From Microbacterium paraoxydans (GTDB lineage Bacteria; Actinomycetota; Actinomycetes; Actinomycetales; Microbacteriaceae): a stretch of 64,000 bases of DNA. The first letter of the stretch is position 1; each line of letters begins with the position of its first letter. Below, in pieces: positions 54,856 to 63,248 of the stretch. The notes beneath the pieces were generated by a model. The model searched no databases. It was not told where the DNA came from and saw only the letters and a program-made list of their open reading frames with translations. The position numbers were made by a program, and so were the translations under genes. The stretch covers positions 544,339 to 608,338 of the forward strand of contig NZ_JAGTUK010000003.1 of NCBI RefSeq assembly GCF_018224615.1. The letters run 5' to 3'.

Positions 54856-54861
54856 TAGCAT
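54856..54861 (+). promoter_or_regulatory. -10 element for leaderless hydrolase gene
   Basis: TAGCAT is followed by CCACGG and the ATG at 54868. Back-to-back with the ftsY -10, so the two promoters should occlude each other. Confidence 0.5.
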
Positions 54862-54867
54862 CCACGG

Positions 54868-55548
54868 ATGACCGGCGCCCATCACCCCCATCGACTGCTC
54901 ATCCACGGCTCTGGACGCCGCGGGACCGCCGCGTGGCCATCGATCGGTGAAGACACGGGTGAGTTCGTCAGCTTCGCTCGGGACTCCACCATCGAGGAAC
55001 AGACGAGAACGCTGATCGGGATGGCGGTCGCCCCCGTCGTGTTCGCCCACTCCATCGGCGCGGTACCCGCGGTCCTGGCAGCCGCCCGCGGGCTCAAGCT
55101 ATCCGGCCTGGTCCTCGTCGAACCGGCTCTCTACGACATCGCCAGAGGAAACAGCGCTGTCGAACGCCACATCAGCATCGTCACCGAGGCGCGGGAACGA
55201 GCGCTGGCCGGCGACCTCTACGGCTTCTGGGCCATCCTGCGCCCCCTCATGTTCGGCGGCCCGATCCAACGCGAGCACTGGGACGACGAGCGCGCCACGG
55301 CGGAACGGTGGTCCACCATCAACCTCCCGTGGGGTCACGGCCTGCGCGGCGACGAGGCAGCAGGCATACCGACCCTCGTCGTCACCGGAGGATGGAACGA
55401 CGAGTACGAAGCGATCGCGAGCGCGCTCACACGCCACGGGGCACGGCACCGCGTCCTCCCCGGGGCCGGTCACCGCGTGCAGGACACGCCGAGCTTCCAG
55501 CGGGTGGTCGACGAGTTCGAGCGCGAACTCGGTGACGCGACCACGTGA
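54868..55548 (+). CDS. Alpha/beta hydrolase
   Basis: 226 aa. Oxyanion motif LLIHGSG is at ~9-15, nucleophile region FAHSIGA has Ser ~62, and a C-terminal His in GAGHRVQDTP completes the usual triad. The elbow lacks the first Gly of GxSxG (A-H-S-I-G). It is a plus-strand gene between ftsY and smc, both on the minus strand. Substrate unknown. Confidence 0.85.
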   Translation: MTGAHHPHRLLIHGSGRRGTAAWPSIGEDTGEFVSFARDSTIEEQTRTLIGMAVAPVVFAHSIGAVPAVLAAARGLKLSGLVLVEPALYDIARGNSAVERHISIVTEARERALAGDLYGFWAILRPLMFGGPIQREHWDDERATAERWSTINLPWGHGLRGDEAAGIPTLVVTGGWNDEYEAIASALTRHGARHRVLPGAGHRVQDTPSFQRVVDEFERELGDATT

Positions 55549-55555
55549 CGCGAAC

Positions 55556-58500
55556 TCAGCTCGCCGCGGCGGCGCGATCTCCGACCCGCTGGCCCACGAC
55601 CGCCGAGACCCCGTCCTGACGCATCGACACCCCGTACAGGGCGTCGGCGATCTCCATCGTCCGCTTCTGGTGCGTGATCACGAGGAGCTGCGAACTCTCC
55701 CGCAGCTGCTCGAACACCGTCAGCAGACGACCGAGGTTCGCGTCGTCGAGCGCCGCCTCGACCTCGTCCAAGATGTAGAACGGACTCGGTCGCGCCTTGA
55801 AGATCGCGACGAGAAGCGCGACCGCCGCCAGAGAGCGCTCGCCGCCCGACAGGAGCGACAGCCGCTCGATCTTCTTGCCCACCGGACGCACCGAGACCTC
55901 GATGCCGGTGGTGAGCATGTTGTCGGGGTCGGTGAGCGAGATGCTTCCAGCGCCGCCGGGGAACAGAAGCGGGAAGACCTGTCCGAAGGCCTCCTTCGTG
56001 TCCTCGAAGGCGCTCGCGAAGATCGTCTGCATGCGCTCATCGAGATCGGCGATGATCGTGAGCAGATCCTGACGCGTCTGGGTCAGATCGGCGAGCTGCT
56101 CAGTGAGGAACGCGTGCCGCTGCTCCAGCGCCGCGAACTCCTCCAGCGCGAGAGGATTCACCCGACCGAGCTGAGCCAGTTTGCGCTCCGCATCCGCGAG
56201 ACGACGCTGCTGGATGCGGCGATCGAACGGGATCGCCGTGTCGTCGAGAAGCTCGTCGGGTGCGGGATCCGCGCCGAGATCGCGCGGAACGAGCTGGTCA
56301 GGGCCATATTCCGCAACAAGAATATCTTCGTCGAGAGAGAGCTCGGACGACACCCGCTCCAGCAGGCTGTGCAGATGCAGCTTCTTCTCGTGGATCTGCA
56401 GCTCCAGGCCGTGCACGCTCTCGGTGAGTCCCGCGAGGCGCTCCCGCAGCGAGGTCTCCTGTCGCCGCAGCTCCCCCAACTCCTCGTTCTGTGCCGCCCG
56501 CGCTGCCTCCGCCTCGGCCAGCGCCACCCGAGCCTCCGTGACAGAACGGTCGAGGGAGTCGAGGATGCGCGGCAACTCCGCGGCCACGCCGGACGCCGCC
56601 TCGCGCTGTGCCCGGCGGATCACGGCACGGCGAGCGGCCTCCGCAGCAGCGTCGCGCTCCTGCTCCCGCTGCCGCTCGAGGGCCGTGACACGCGCCTGGG
56701 CCGCACGGACGCGCTCCCGCAACGTCTCGACCTCGAGCCGCGCTCGCACCTCGCCCTCACGCGCGAGCTCCAGCGCCTCCAGCAGGCCGTCGCGCGCGGA
56801 CGCGTCGAGCACCGGGCGGGGCGCCGCGACCGCCTCGTCGAGTTCCGCGCGGGCGGACTCGGCCTTGGCTTCAGCGTCCGCGACAGCGGACTGCGCCTGG
56901 GCGAGCCCCGCTTCCAGACGCTCACACTCCGCGACCGCGGACTCGTGTCGCACCGTGACGCGGTTGACCTGCTCGGCGTGCGTCGCCAGGGCGGCGTCGT
57001 GCTCACGCAGCGCCCGCAGCGCCTCCTTCGCCTGTCGGCGCGTCGTCTCGACCAGCTCGTCGGCATCGATTCGAGCCTCACGCAGCGAGTCGACCACGAT
57101 CTGGATCTCGCTGAGCCGCTCCGTCGCCGCATCGCGCTCCGCCGCGAGCTCGAGTCGTGAGCGCTCGCCGCCCGACCCCGTGCGCAGCGTCTGCGCGGTC
57201 ACAACATCGCCCGCGGTCGTGACGATCGTGGTGGCCGTGTCGGACAGGGCGTCGAGAGCAGCCCTCGCCGCGCGCGCCGCATCGAGGTCGTCCGCGATAA
57301 GGACATGCGACAGGACGCCGAGCACACCGTCCGGAGCGGTGACCACGTCCACCGCCGCCGTGACGCCTTCGACGGGTGCACGCACGGCCTCCGGAGGCTG
57401 CGCCTGAGCGATGACGAAGTCGACGACACCGCGGCGGTGTTCCGCGGCTTCGGACGCCAGGGCGAACGCGTCGTCGGTGGTATCGATGAGCACGCCCTCG
57501 GCGAGCGGCCCGAGCACAGCGGCGATCGCCGCCTCGAACCCCGGGCGGACCTGGACTGCATCGCCGACCAGGCCGCGCACGCCGGCGCCGCCCGCCTTCA
57601 CGATCTCCGCCGCGCCGCCAGACAGCGACAGCGCGCTGCTGAGCGCAGCAGCCTTCGCCGTGAGCGAATCGACCTCACGCTCGGCCGCATGCAGGCGCTC
57701 ACGCAGGGTCTCACGCTCGGCCTCCGCGGCGGTCGCTGCGCGCTGGGCGCTCTCGTACGCGGCCACATGCTCCACGGCCGTGCCCTGCGGCGCCTCCGCG
57801 TCCTCGATCGCCTCCAAAGCCTCGGCGGCTTCCCTGCGACGCTCGTTGGCCGCCTCCAGCGCGTTCTCCTGCCGGAGCACCGCGCCCCGGACCGCCGCCA
57901 GCGCAGAGGCCGCTGCGTCTGCGGCTCCCCGCAGCGCCGTCAGCCTCATGTCGTATTCCGACACGAGCGCGCTCTGCTCTGCGATGTCGACGTCCAGCGT
58001 GTCGAGCTCGGCCCTGGCGTGAACAACCTCCCGACTCGCCGCCACCGCCGCGTCCTGCGCATCACCGAGGCCGGAGGAGATGGACTCGATCTCCTCCTTC
58101 GCCTCATCGATGGTCGCCTGCGTCACCGTGACCGCGGTCACCGCTGCGTCATCCTCCTCGGACCCGAGCAGCGCCAGACGCTGATTCGCGAGGGTATACA
58201 GGCCGCGCATGCGCTCCTGCACCTGCTCCAGGCCGAACGCCACCCCACGGGCGGCATCGACCGCGACCGAGTTCTGGTCCTTCTCGAGCCGGGCGATGCT
58301 CGCGCGCACGGCCTCCGCCTGATCCGACAGGACCAGCCGCTCCGTGTGACGCTCCTGCTCGGTGCGGGTGTGGTCCGCGAGCGCCGTGCGCAACGCCACG
58401 ACGTCGTCCGCGAAGAGTCGCGCCTTCGCGTCCCGGACCACCGCCGCAATGGTCTGCGCCTCTCTGGCGATCTCGGCCTGCCGCCCGAGCGGCTTCAGCT

Positions 58501-59101
58501 GCCGGCGGATCTCGCCCGCCAGGTCACTGAGCCGCGTGAGGTTCGCCTCCATCGCGTCGAGCTTGCGGAGCGTCTTCTCCTTGCGACGACGGTGCTTGAG
58601 GATCCCTGCCGCTTCCTCGATGAAGCCGCGTCGGTCCTCCGGAGATGCCTGCAGCACGGTATCGAGGCGGCCCTGGCCCACGATCACGTGCATCTCCCGG
58701 CCCAGGCCCGAGTCGCTCAACAACTCCTGCACATCCAGCAGCCGACAGCTCTCTCCGTTGATGGCGTACTCGCTGGAGCCGTTGCGGAACAGCGTCCGGC
58801 TGATCGTGACCTCGGCGTACTCGATGGGAAGGGCACCGTCGGCGTTGTCGATCGTCAGCTGCACCTCGGCGCGGCCCAGCGGCCCGCGAGTGGACGTGCC
58901 GGCGAAGATGACGTCCTCCATCTTGCCGCCGCGAAGCGTCTTGGCCCCCTGCTCGCCCATGACCCACGCGAGCGCGTCGACCACGTTCGACTTGCCGGAC
59001 CCGTTGGGCCCCACGATGCACGTGACGCCGGGTTCGAACACGAAACTCGTCGGCTGCGCGAACGACTTGAACCCCTTGAGCGTCAGGCTCTTCAGATGCA
59101 T
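55556..59101 (-). CDS. smc: Chromosome segregation protein SMC
   Basis: This condensin ATPase organises and segregates chromosomes with ScpA and ScpB. 1181 aa: N-terminal Walker A GPNGSGKSN (31-39), coiled coils (~170-500 and ~670-1020) around a hinge (~515-640), C-terminal signature LSGGERSLAAVALL and Walker B FYILDEVEAALDD. Full length. The usual mutM neighbour is displaced by the block at 59230-63239. Confidence 0.98.
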   Translation of the reverse strand: MHLKSLTLKGFKSFAQPTSFVFEPGVTCIVGPNGSGKSNVVDALAWVMGEQGAKTLRGGKMEDVIFAGTSTRGPLGRAEVQLTIDNADGALPIEYAEVTISRTLFRNGSSEYAINGESCRLLDVQELLSDSGLGREMHVIVGQGRLDTVLQASPEDRRGFIEEAAGILKHRRRKEKTLRKLDAMEANLTRLSDLAGEIRRQLKPLGRQAEIAREAQTIAAVVRDAKARLFADDVVALRTALADHTRTEQERHTERLVLSDQAEAVRASIARLEKDQNSVAVDAARGVAFGLEQVQERMRGLYTLANQRLALLGSEEDDAAVTAVTVTQATIDEAKEEIESISSGLGDAQDAAVAASREVVHARAELDTLDVDIAEQSALVSEYDMRLTALRGAADAAASALAAVRGAVLRQENALEAANERRREAAEALEAIEDAEAPQGTAVEHVAAYESAQRAATAAEAERETLRERLHAAEREVDSLTAKAAALSSALSLSGGAAEIVKAGGAGVRGLVGDAVQVRPGFEAAIAAVLGPLAEGVLIDTTDDAFALASEAAEHRRGVVDFVIAQAQPPEAVRAPVEGVTAAVDVVTAPDGVLGVLSHVLIADDLDAARAARAALDALSDTATTIVTTAGDVVTAQTLRTGSGGERSRLELAAERDAATERLSEIQIVVDSLREARIDADELVETTRRQAKEALRALREHDAALATHAEQVNRVTVRHESAVAECERLEAGLAQAQSAVADAEAKAESARAELDEAVAAPRPVLDASARDGLLEALELAREGEVRARLEVETLRERVRAAQARVTALERQREQERDAAAEAARRAVIRRAQREAASGVAAELPRILDSLDRSVTEARVALAEAEAARAAQNEELGELRRQETSLRERLAGLTESVHGLELQIHEKKLHLHSLLERVSSELSLDEDILVAEYGPDQLVPRDLGADPAPDELLDDTAIPFDRRIQQRRLADAERKLAQLGRVNPLALEEFAALEQRHAFLTEQLADLTQTRQDLLTIIADLDERMQTIFASAFEDTKEAFGQVFPLLFPGGAGSISLTDPDNMLTTGIEVSVRPVGKKIERLSLLSGGERSLAAVALLVAIFKARPSPFYILDEVEAALDDANLGRLLTVFEQLRESSQLLVITHQKRTMEIADALYGVSMRQDGVSAVVGQRVGDRAAAAS

Positions 59102-59229
59102 GCGGTGGCCGCTCGTCGGGGGAGATTCACGCCGCTACGCTACCGGAATCCCGCGGATCGGCGGGCATCCCGCGCGGGGACGACGCCAACATCATCGACC
59201 TGCGACACGCCGGTGCTAGCACGTGATGC

Positions 59230-59259
59230 TTGACGATCTGCTGTGAGTTTCGCTACGGT
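59230..59259 (+). promoter_or_regulatory. Promoter of the smc-mutM accessory operon
   Basis: TTGACG (59230-59235), an 18-bp spacer and TACGGT (59254-59259) give the best sigma-70-like match in the window. Start of transcription is predicted near 59266, about 15 bases before the Shine-Dalgarno of the 37-codon ORF. Confidence 0.6.
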
Positions 59260-59294
59260 TGGCCTCCGGATCGCCACACGAAAGGAGGTTACCG

Positions 59295-59408
59295 ATGATG
59301 ATCACCCAGCACACCGCGAAGGCCAACGGCCTCGTCGCGCCAGCGCACTCTGCGTCTCGCCGTGCGTACTCGGTAACCGCCGGCGTCCGCCTGAGCACGA
59401 CCTGCTAG
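59295..59408 (+). CDS. 37-codon upstream ORF (possible leader peptide)
   Basis: ATG at 59295 (a second ATG follows at once), stop TAG at 59406-59408. AAAGGAGGT lies at 59281-59289, five bases before the ATG, the strongest ribosome-binding site in the window. The peptide begins MMITQHTAKANG, is basic and Ala/Ser/Thr-rich, and ends RLSTTC. It has no signal peptide or known domain. Position after a strong promoter, short length and the RNA structure that begins in its stop codon suggest a regulatory leader peptide. A small functional peptide is the alternative. Confidence 0.6.
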   Translation: MMITQHTAKANGLVAPAHSASRRAYSVTAGVRLSTTC

Positions 59409-59515
59409 AACCGCAGCCAGATACCGCGCCTCTCTGAGAGGCCCCGTTCTGCGCCGGTTCGTCCGTGCCACCTCCCTCTGACCCGACCGGGTCACGGCTC
59501 CTTCCCGCCGTCACC
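59408..59515 (+). promoter_or_regulatory. Structured spacer after the uORF, candidate attenuator
   Basis: A 9-bp helix with a 3-base bulge pairs 59408-59416 (starting at the last base of the uORF stop) with 59449-59460 and encloses a small hairpin at 59428-59442. Further on, TGACCCG/CGGGTCA (59479-59494) and a 9-bp helix with one mismatch (59490-59498 with 59507-59515) share bases and exclude each other. A third hairpin, GGTGCT/AGCACC, lies at 59587-59603. No T-run terminator is seen. Confidence 0.4.
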
Positions 59516-59630
59516 GGCGTCCGCGTTCCGCGGCCCGACGGCTTCTCTCCGTCCGCACCGTCTCGGCCGGATCCTCGGCCTGCGCCGGTGCTTCCGCAGC
59601 ACCCACTCACGCAACCTCGAAGGAATCATC

Positions 59631-59915
59631 GTGAACACCACGCTGTACCGCAGCACCTCCCACCCGCCCGATATCCAGGACCGCGAGGTCCTGCAGATCC
59701 CCCGCGACGACGAACTGCGTCGGCTCGGACTCGCGGATCGCCTCTCCCTCCGGATCGGCCTCTGGCTGTTCCAGCGGGCACAGCGACCCCACCGCCCGCG
59801 CCGGAGCACGACGCTCGCCCCCGCCGGCTTCTTCTTGGCCGGCGAGCAGCGCCACCGCTCGGTCGCAGAGTCGCACGCCATGTTGATGTTCGACATGCAG
59901 CGCGGCATGCGCTGA
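59631..59915 (+). CDS. Orphan 94-aa basic protein
   Basis: 94 aa from GTG 59631 with GAAGGAATC upstream. The N-terminal third is polar. The middle contains an amphipathic or weakly hydrophobic stretch (ADRLSLRIGLWLFQRA, ~36-51) followed by an Arg/Pro-rich patch and LAPAGFFLAGEQRH. No Cys, so it is not a WhiB protein. I do not recognise a family. It lies between the uORF and the GNAT gene; perfect hairpins flank the unit. Confidence 0.6.
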   Translation: MNTTLYRSTSHPPDIQDREVLQIPRDDELRRLGLADRLSLRIGLWLFQRAQRPHRPRRSTTLAPAGFFLAGEQRHRSVAESHAMLMFDMQRGMR

Positions 59916-59949
59916 GGGGACCGTGTCTCCCTCACCACGTCTCGCTCCC

Positions 59950-59983
59950 GGTGTCCCTCCGCTCGCCGCAGCGGAGGGACACC
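59950..59983 (+). terminator. Hairpin after the 94-aa gene
   Basis: A perfect 14-bp stem (arms 59950-59963 and 59970-59983) with a 6-base loop lies 34 bp after the 94-aa gene stop. There is no T-run, so termination may be partial. Confidence 0.55.
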
Positions 59984-60046
59984 CCGGTGGGCACCCACCC
60001 GTTCTCTCCTCCACGCCTGTGACCATCCCTTGATCTAGGACCAGAC

Positions 60047-61126
60047 ATGACCATCACGGAACTGACCATCTCTCCTCTGATCGTTCCGGCTTCGCTCGAC
60101 GCCGACGACGCCGAGGAGTTCCGCGTCTTCGGCGACCTCAACCGCCGAATCTGCGACGAACAGGTCGGGCTTCCCGACCTCGCCCCGGATGCCGCGCAGA
60201 TGCTGCCGGCCTGGCAGGACGACTCCGACACGCTCAACCTCGGCTTCGTGGCACGAGACGGCGAGGACATCGCCGGGATGGTCTCTCTCGCGTTCGCACA
60301 GGAGGCCGACGCTCGCGCCGTCGAGATCGACCTCCTGGTCCCCGAGGAGCACTGGGGCCGCGGCATCGAGGACGCCCTGCTGGAACGCGCGGAGAACGAG
60401 GCGCGTGCGCGCGGGCGCGACACACTCCAGTTCTGGAGCCTGCACCGCCCGCAGGAGTCCGACCGCATGCTGGTGCCCCGCACCGGCTGGGGGCGCATCC
60501 CCGCCACGGCGGTCAGCGACCTGCTCGAGGCGCGTGGCTTCACCCTGGAGCAGGTCGAGCGCAACAGCGAGTTCGACCTTCGTGCCGACCCCGCTCCAGT
60601 GCGCGCCATGCTCGAGAGCGCTCTCGAGCACGCCGGACCGGACTACCGCGTGCGGGAGTGGATGTTCCCGACGCCGCCGGAACTGCGGGCCGGCTATGCA
60701 GCCGTGCTCGCGCGGCTCTCGACCGACGCACCCAGTGGCGACATGGACTTCGTCGCAGAGGTGTGGGATGCAGACCGCGTGGAGCGACGAGACGCTCGGC
60801 TCACCGCCGCCGGTCAGGCCGTCTCGGTCGTCGCCGTCGAGCACGTGCCGAGCGGAGACCTCGTCGCGTACAACGAACTGCTCATCGGCGCCGACCGCAC
60901 GGGGGTCACACATCAGTTCGGCACACTGGTGTCGTCCGCGCACCGCGGCCACCGCCTCGGGACGATCGTCAAGTGCGCCAACCTGCTGCGCTGGCGGGAG
61001 TTGATGCCGGACTCCCCCGCGGTGTCCACGTTCAACGCCGAGGAGAACCGCCCGATGCTCGACATCAACGAGGCAGTGGGGTTCCGTCCCGTCTCATATG
61101 CGGGCGCCTGGCAGAAGCGCGTGTGA
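60047..61126 (+). CDS. Tandem GNAT-domain acetyltransferase
   Basis: 359 aa with two GNAT folds (~35-165 and ~195-355), the arrangement of mycothiol synthase-like proteins. The CoA loop of the first half is EEHWGRGIEDALL (~104-116), of the second SSAHRGHRLGTIVK (~298-311). Substrate unknown. Given the ABC exporter downstream, inactivation of a toxic compound is one possibility, not shown by the sequence. AGGAC lies five bases before the ATG. Confidence 0.85.
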   Translation: MTITELTISPLIVPASLDADDAEEFRVFGDLNRRICDEQVGLPDLAPDAAQMLPAWQDDSDTLNLGFVARDGEDIAGMVSLAFAQEADARAVEIDLLVPEEHWGRGIEDALLERAENEARARGRDTLQFWSLHRPQESDRMLVPRTGWGRIPATAVSDLLEARGFTLEQVERNSEFDLRADPAPVRAMLESALEHAGPDYRVREWMFPTPPELRAGYAAVLARLSTDAPSGDMDFVAEVWDADRVERRDARLTAAGQAVSVVAVEHVPSGDLVAYNELLIGADRTGVTHQFGTLVSSAHRGHRLGTIVKCANLLRWRELMPDSPAVSTFNAEENRPMLDINEAVGFRPVSYAGAWQKRV

Positions 61127-61131
61127 GCGAG

Positions 61132-61167
61132 GCGCCTTCCGTCATCCTGAAGGATGACGGAAGGCGC
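61132..61167 (+). terminator. Long perfect hairpin after the GNAT gene
   Basis: Two 17-base arms (61132-61148 and 61151-61167) are perfect inverted copies around GA; in practice a 16-bp stem with a 4-base loop. It begins 6 bp after the GNAT stop. The 3' side is not T-rich. The ABC genes 58 bp downstream would need read-through or a separate promoter. Confidence 0.6.
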
Positions 61168-61224
61168 TCCGATCTCGTTCGTGCGCCCGACGCGTCCGCC
61201 GCATCGCGAGCGAAGGATGGAATC

Positions 61225-61920
61225 ATGAATTCCGCAGTCCTCACCGCCGCCCAGCTGCGCAAGAGCTACGGCTCCGCGCACGCACTCGACGGCGTCAGTC
61301 TCTCGATCCATCGCGGCGAGTCCCTCGCCATCATGGGCCCCTCTGGTTCCGGGAAGAGCACGCTCCTGCATGTCCTGGCGGGTATCGCCGCCCCCGACAG
61401 CGGACAGGTCACGTTCCACAGCGCGACCGGCGAGCAGGTCGACGTCACGGGGCTCGGCGAGACGGCGCGGTCACGGCTCCGACGGGAGCGGTTCGGTTTC
61501 GTCTTCCAGCAGGGACTGCTCATCCCCGAGCTCACCGCTGTCGAGAACGTCGCGCTGGCAGCGATGATCAACGGAGTCCGGCGTCCGGATGCGCAGAACC
61601 GGGCTGCCGCCTGCCTGCAGGCTCTCGGCCTCGGCGGCATGGAGGAGCGTCGCATCGGCGAACTGTCCGGAGGTCAGGCGCAGCGCGTCGCGATCGCCCG
61701 TGCACAGATGAACGAGGCGGAGCTGGTGTTCGCCGACGAGCCCACCGGGTCGGTCGACTCTCACACGTCGGTCGAGGTCATGGACGCGCTGCTGTGGTCG
61801 ACGACGGGTCAGGGGCGAACCCTCGTCGTGGTCACCCATGACGCCGGAGTCGCCGCACGCTGCACGCGGACCATCATGGTGCGCGACGGTCAGTTCATCT
61901 CGGCGACGGTGAACGCGTGA
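61225..61920 (+). CDS. ABC transporter ATP-binding protein (MacB/LolD type)
   Basis: 231 aa. Walker A GPSGSGKST (~37-45), Q loop FVFQQG (~94), signature LSGGQAQRVAIARA (~147) and Walker B LVFADEPTGSVDS (~171; one position off the usual LLLADEPTG). RBS GAAGGATGG before ATG 61225. Pairs with the FtsX-type permease, whose GTG overlaps its stop (GTGA). Confidence 0.93.
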   Translation: MNSAVLTAAQLRKSYGSAHALDGVSLSIHRGESLAIMGPSGSGKSTLLHVLAGIAAPDSGQVTFHSATGEQVDVTGLGETARSRLRRERFGFVFQQGLLIPELTAVENVALAAMINGVRRPDAQNRAAACLQALGLGGMEERRIGELSGGQAQRVAIARAQMNEAELVFADEPTGSVDSHTSVEVMDALLWSTTGQGRTLVVVTHDAGVAARCTRTIMVRDGQFISATVNA

Positions 61921-63239
61921 ACGCCTCCGTCCTCGCGGTCCTGCTGCGCCCGTCGCGCGGACAGCTGAGCACCGTCGTCCTCCCGGTCACCGCCTTCGCC
62001 GCCGTGACCGCGCTGATCCTGACGGTGATCGGCGGCGCACAGTCGTTCTGGGCATGGACGGACGAGTACGCCGGCTTCTATCAGCTGTTCGCGGCCATCG
62101 CCCTCGTGCTCCTCGTTCTCCCGCTCGCGACACTCGGCGGCGCGGCGGCGCGACTCTCGGCACGCCGCCGCGATGAGCGCCTCTCGACCCTGAGACTCCT
62201 CGGTGTCTCCCCCGCCGGCGTCGCCGGCGTCACGATCGCGGAGTCCACGATGCTCGCCTTCGTGGGCGCTGCCGCCGGTGTGATCGTCCACCTCGTCACC
62301 AGTCCGCTGATCGGCCTCATCCCCTTCCGAGGTGCGCCCCTCGGCACCGCCTCGGTCGTCCTCCCACCGGGGCAGATCGCCCTGGTGGGCGCAGGAGTCG
62401 TACTCCTCGCCGCGGTGAGCGCGACCGTCGCGCTGCGCAAGGTCGTCATCTCGCCCCTCGGCGTCCGCACACGCACAGAAGCGCCCCGGGTGCACTGGCT
62501 GCGGGGCGTCATCGCGGTGGTGGTCGTCGGCGCGGGGGTCCTGGTCCTCCAGTTCCTTCCGGCCGGCGGCGGCATCGCCTTCCTCGTCATCGCGATCGCC
62601 GGCGTGTTCGGTGCCGGTCTCGCCGTCCTCAACCTGGTCGGCCCGTGGGCGGTGCGGGTGGCAGCCAACACGCAACTCCGCCGTGCCGACAGGACCGAGA
62701 AGCTGCTCGCCGCCCGCATGATCCTCGAGTCGCCGAAGACCGCCTGGCGCCACGTCGGCGGCGTGGCCATGACGAGCTTCATGGCGGTGATCGCCGGGAG
62801 CGGCGTCGCCCTGCTCGGCCTCGCCAGCGGAGCGGACCTGGCGTCCCGAGACCGTGAGCTGTTCGCGGACATCCGGACCGGGCTGATCATCACACTCGTC
62901 GCCTCGTTCGTGATGGTCGCCGTCTCCGTCAGCATCAACCAGGCGTCAGACGTCATCGACAACACGGCGCTGCACCGCAGCCTGCACTACCTCGGCGTGC
63001 CCATGGACGCGGTGCAGCGGGCACGGCGACGCGCCGTCATGTCACCTCTGCTCGTCGCCTCGATCGGCTCCGCCGCCTGCGGTGCTGCGCTCGTGCTGCC
63101 GCTGGTGGGGCTGAGCCTGCTGTTCGCACCACTGTCCATGGCAACCATCCTCGGTGTGCTCGTGCTCGGGGTCGTCCTCGTCTGGGCCAGCACGTGGTCG
63201 ACGACACCGCTGTTGAAGAAGGCGTTCGCACCGGCGTGA
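61917..63239 (+). CDS. FtsX-like ABC transporter permease
   Basis: 440 aa with about ten TM segments. One FtsX core carries an extracytoplasmic stretch only a few dozen residues long, not the large MacB periplasmic domain; a second set of TM segments is near the C-terminus. RLSARRRDERLSTLRLLG (~73-90) is the cytoplasmic coupling region. Probable export or membrane-stress function in partnership with the upstream ATPase; typical of bacitracin/antimicrobial-peptide-type systems, but the substrate cannot be inferred. Confidence 0.88.
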   Translation: MNASVLAVLLRPSRGQLSTVVLPVTAFAAVTALILTVIGGAQSFWAWTDEYAGFYQLFAAIALVLLVLPLATLGGAAARLSARRRDERLSTLRLLGVSPAGVAGVTIAESTMLAFVGAAAGVIVHLVTSPLIGLIPFRGAPLGTASVVLPPGQIALVGAGVVLLAAVSATVALRKVVISPLGVRTRTEAPRVHWLRGVIAVVVVGAGVLVLQFLPAGGGIAFLVIAIAGVFGAGLAVLNLVGPWAVRVAANTQLRRADRTEKLLAARMILESPKTAWRHVGGVAMTSFMAVIAGSGVALLGLASGADLASRDRELFADIRTGLIITLVASFVMVAVSVSINQASDVIDNTALHRSLHYLGVPMDAVQRARRRAVMSPLLVASIGSAACGAALVLPLVGLSLLFAPLSMATILGVLVLGVVLVWASTWSTTPLLKKAFAPA

Positions 63240-63248
63240 GTCGGAGGC

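Noticed and set aside
59295..59408. 37-codon ORF as a RiPP precursor (C-terminal STTC, GNAT and ABC genes nearby)
   Set aside because: No LanKC, cyclodehydratase, radical-SAM or decarboxylase gene is present, so modification enzymes are missing; a leader peptide is the simpler reading.
59465..60022. 185-codon plus-strand frame over the uORF spacer and the 94-aa gene
   Set aside because: It has no ribosome-binding site and a Pro/Arg-rich translation. The 94-aa frame has the better start and fits the operon layout.
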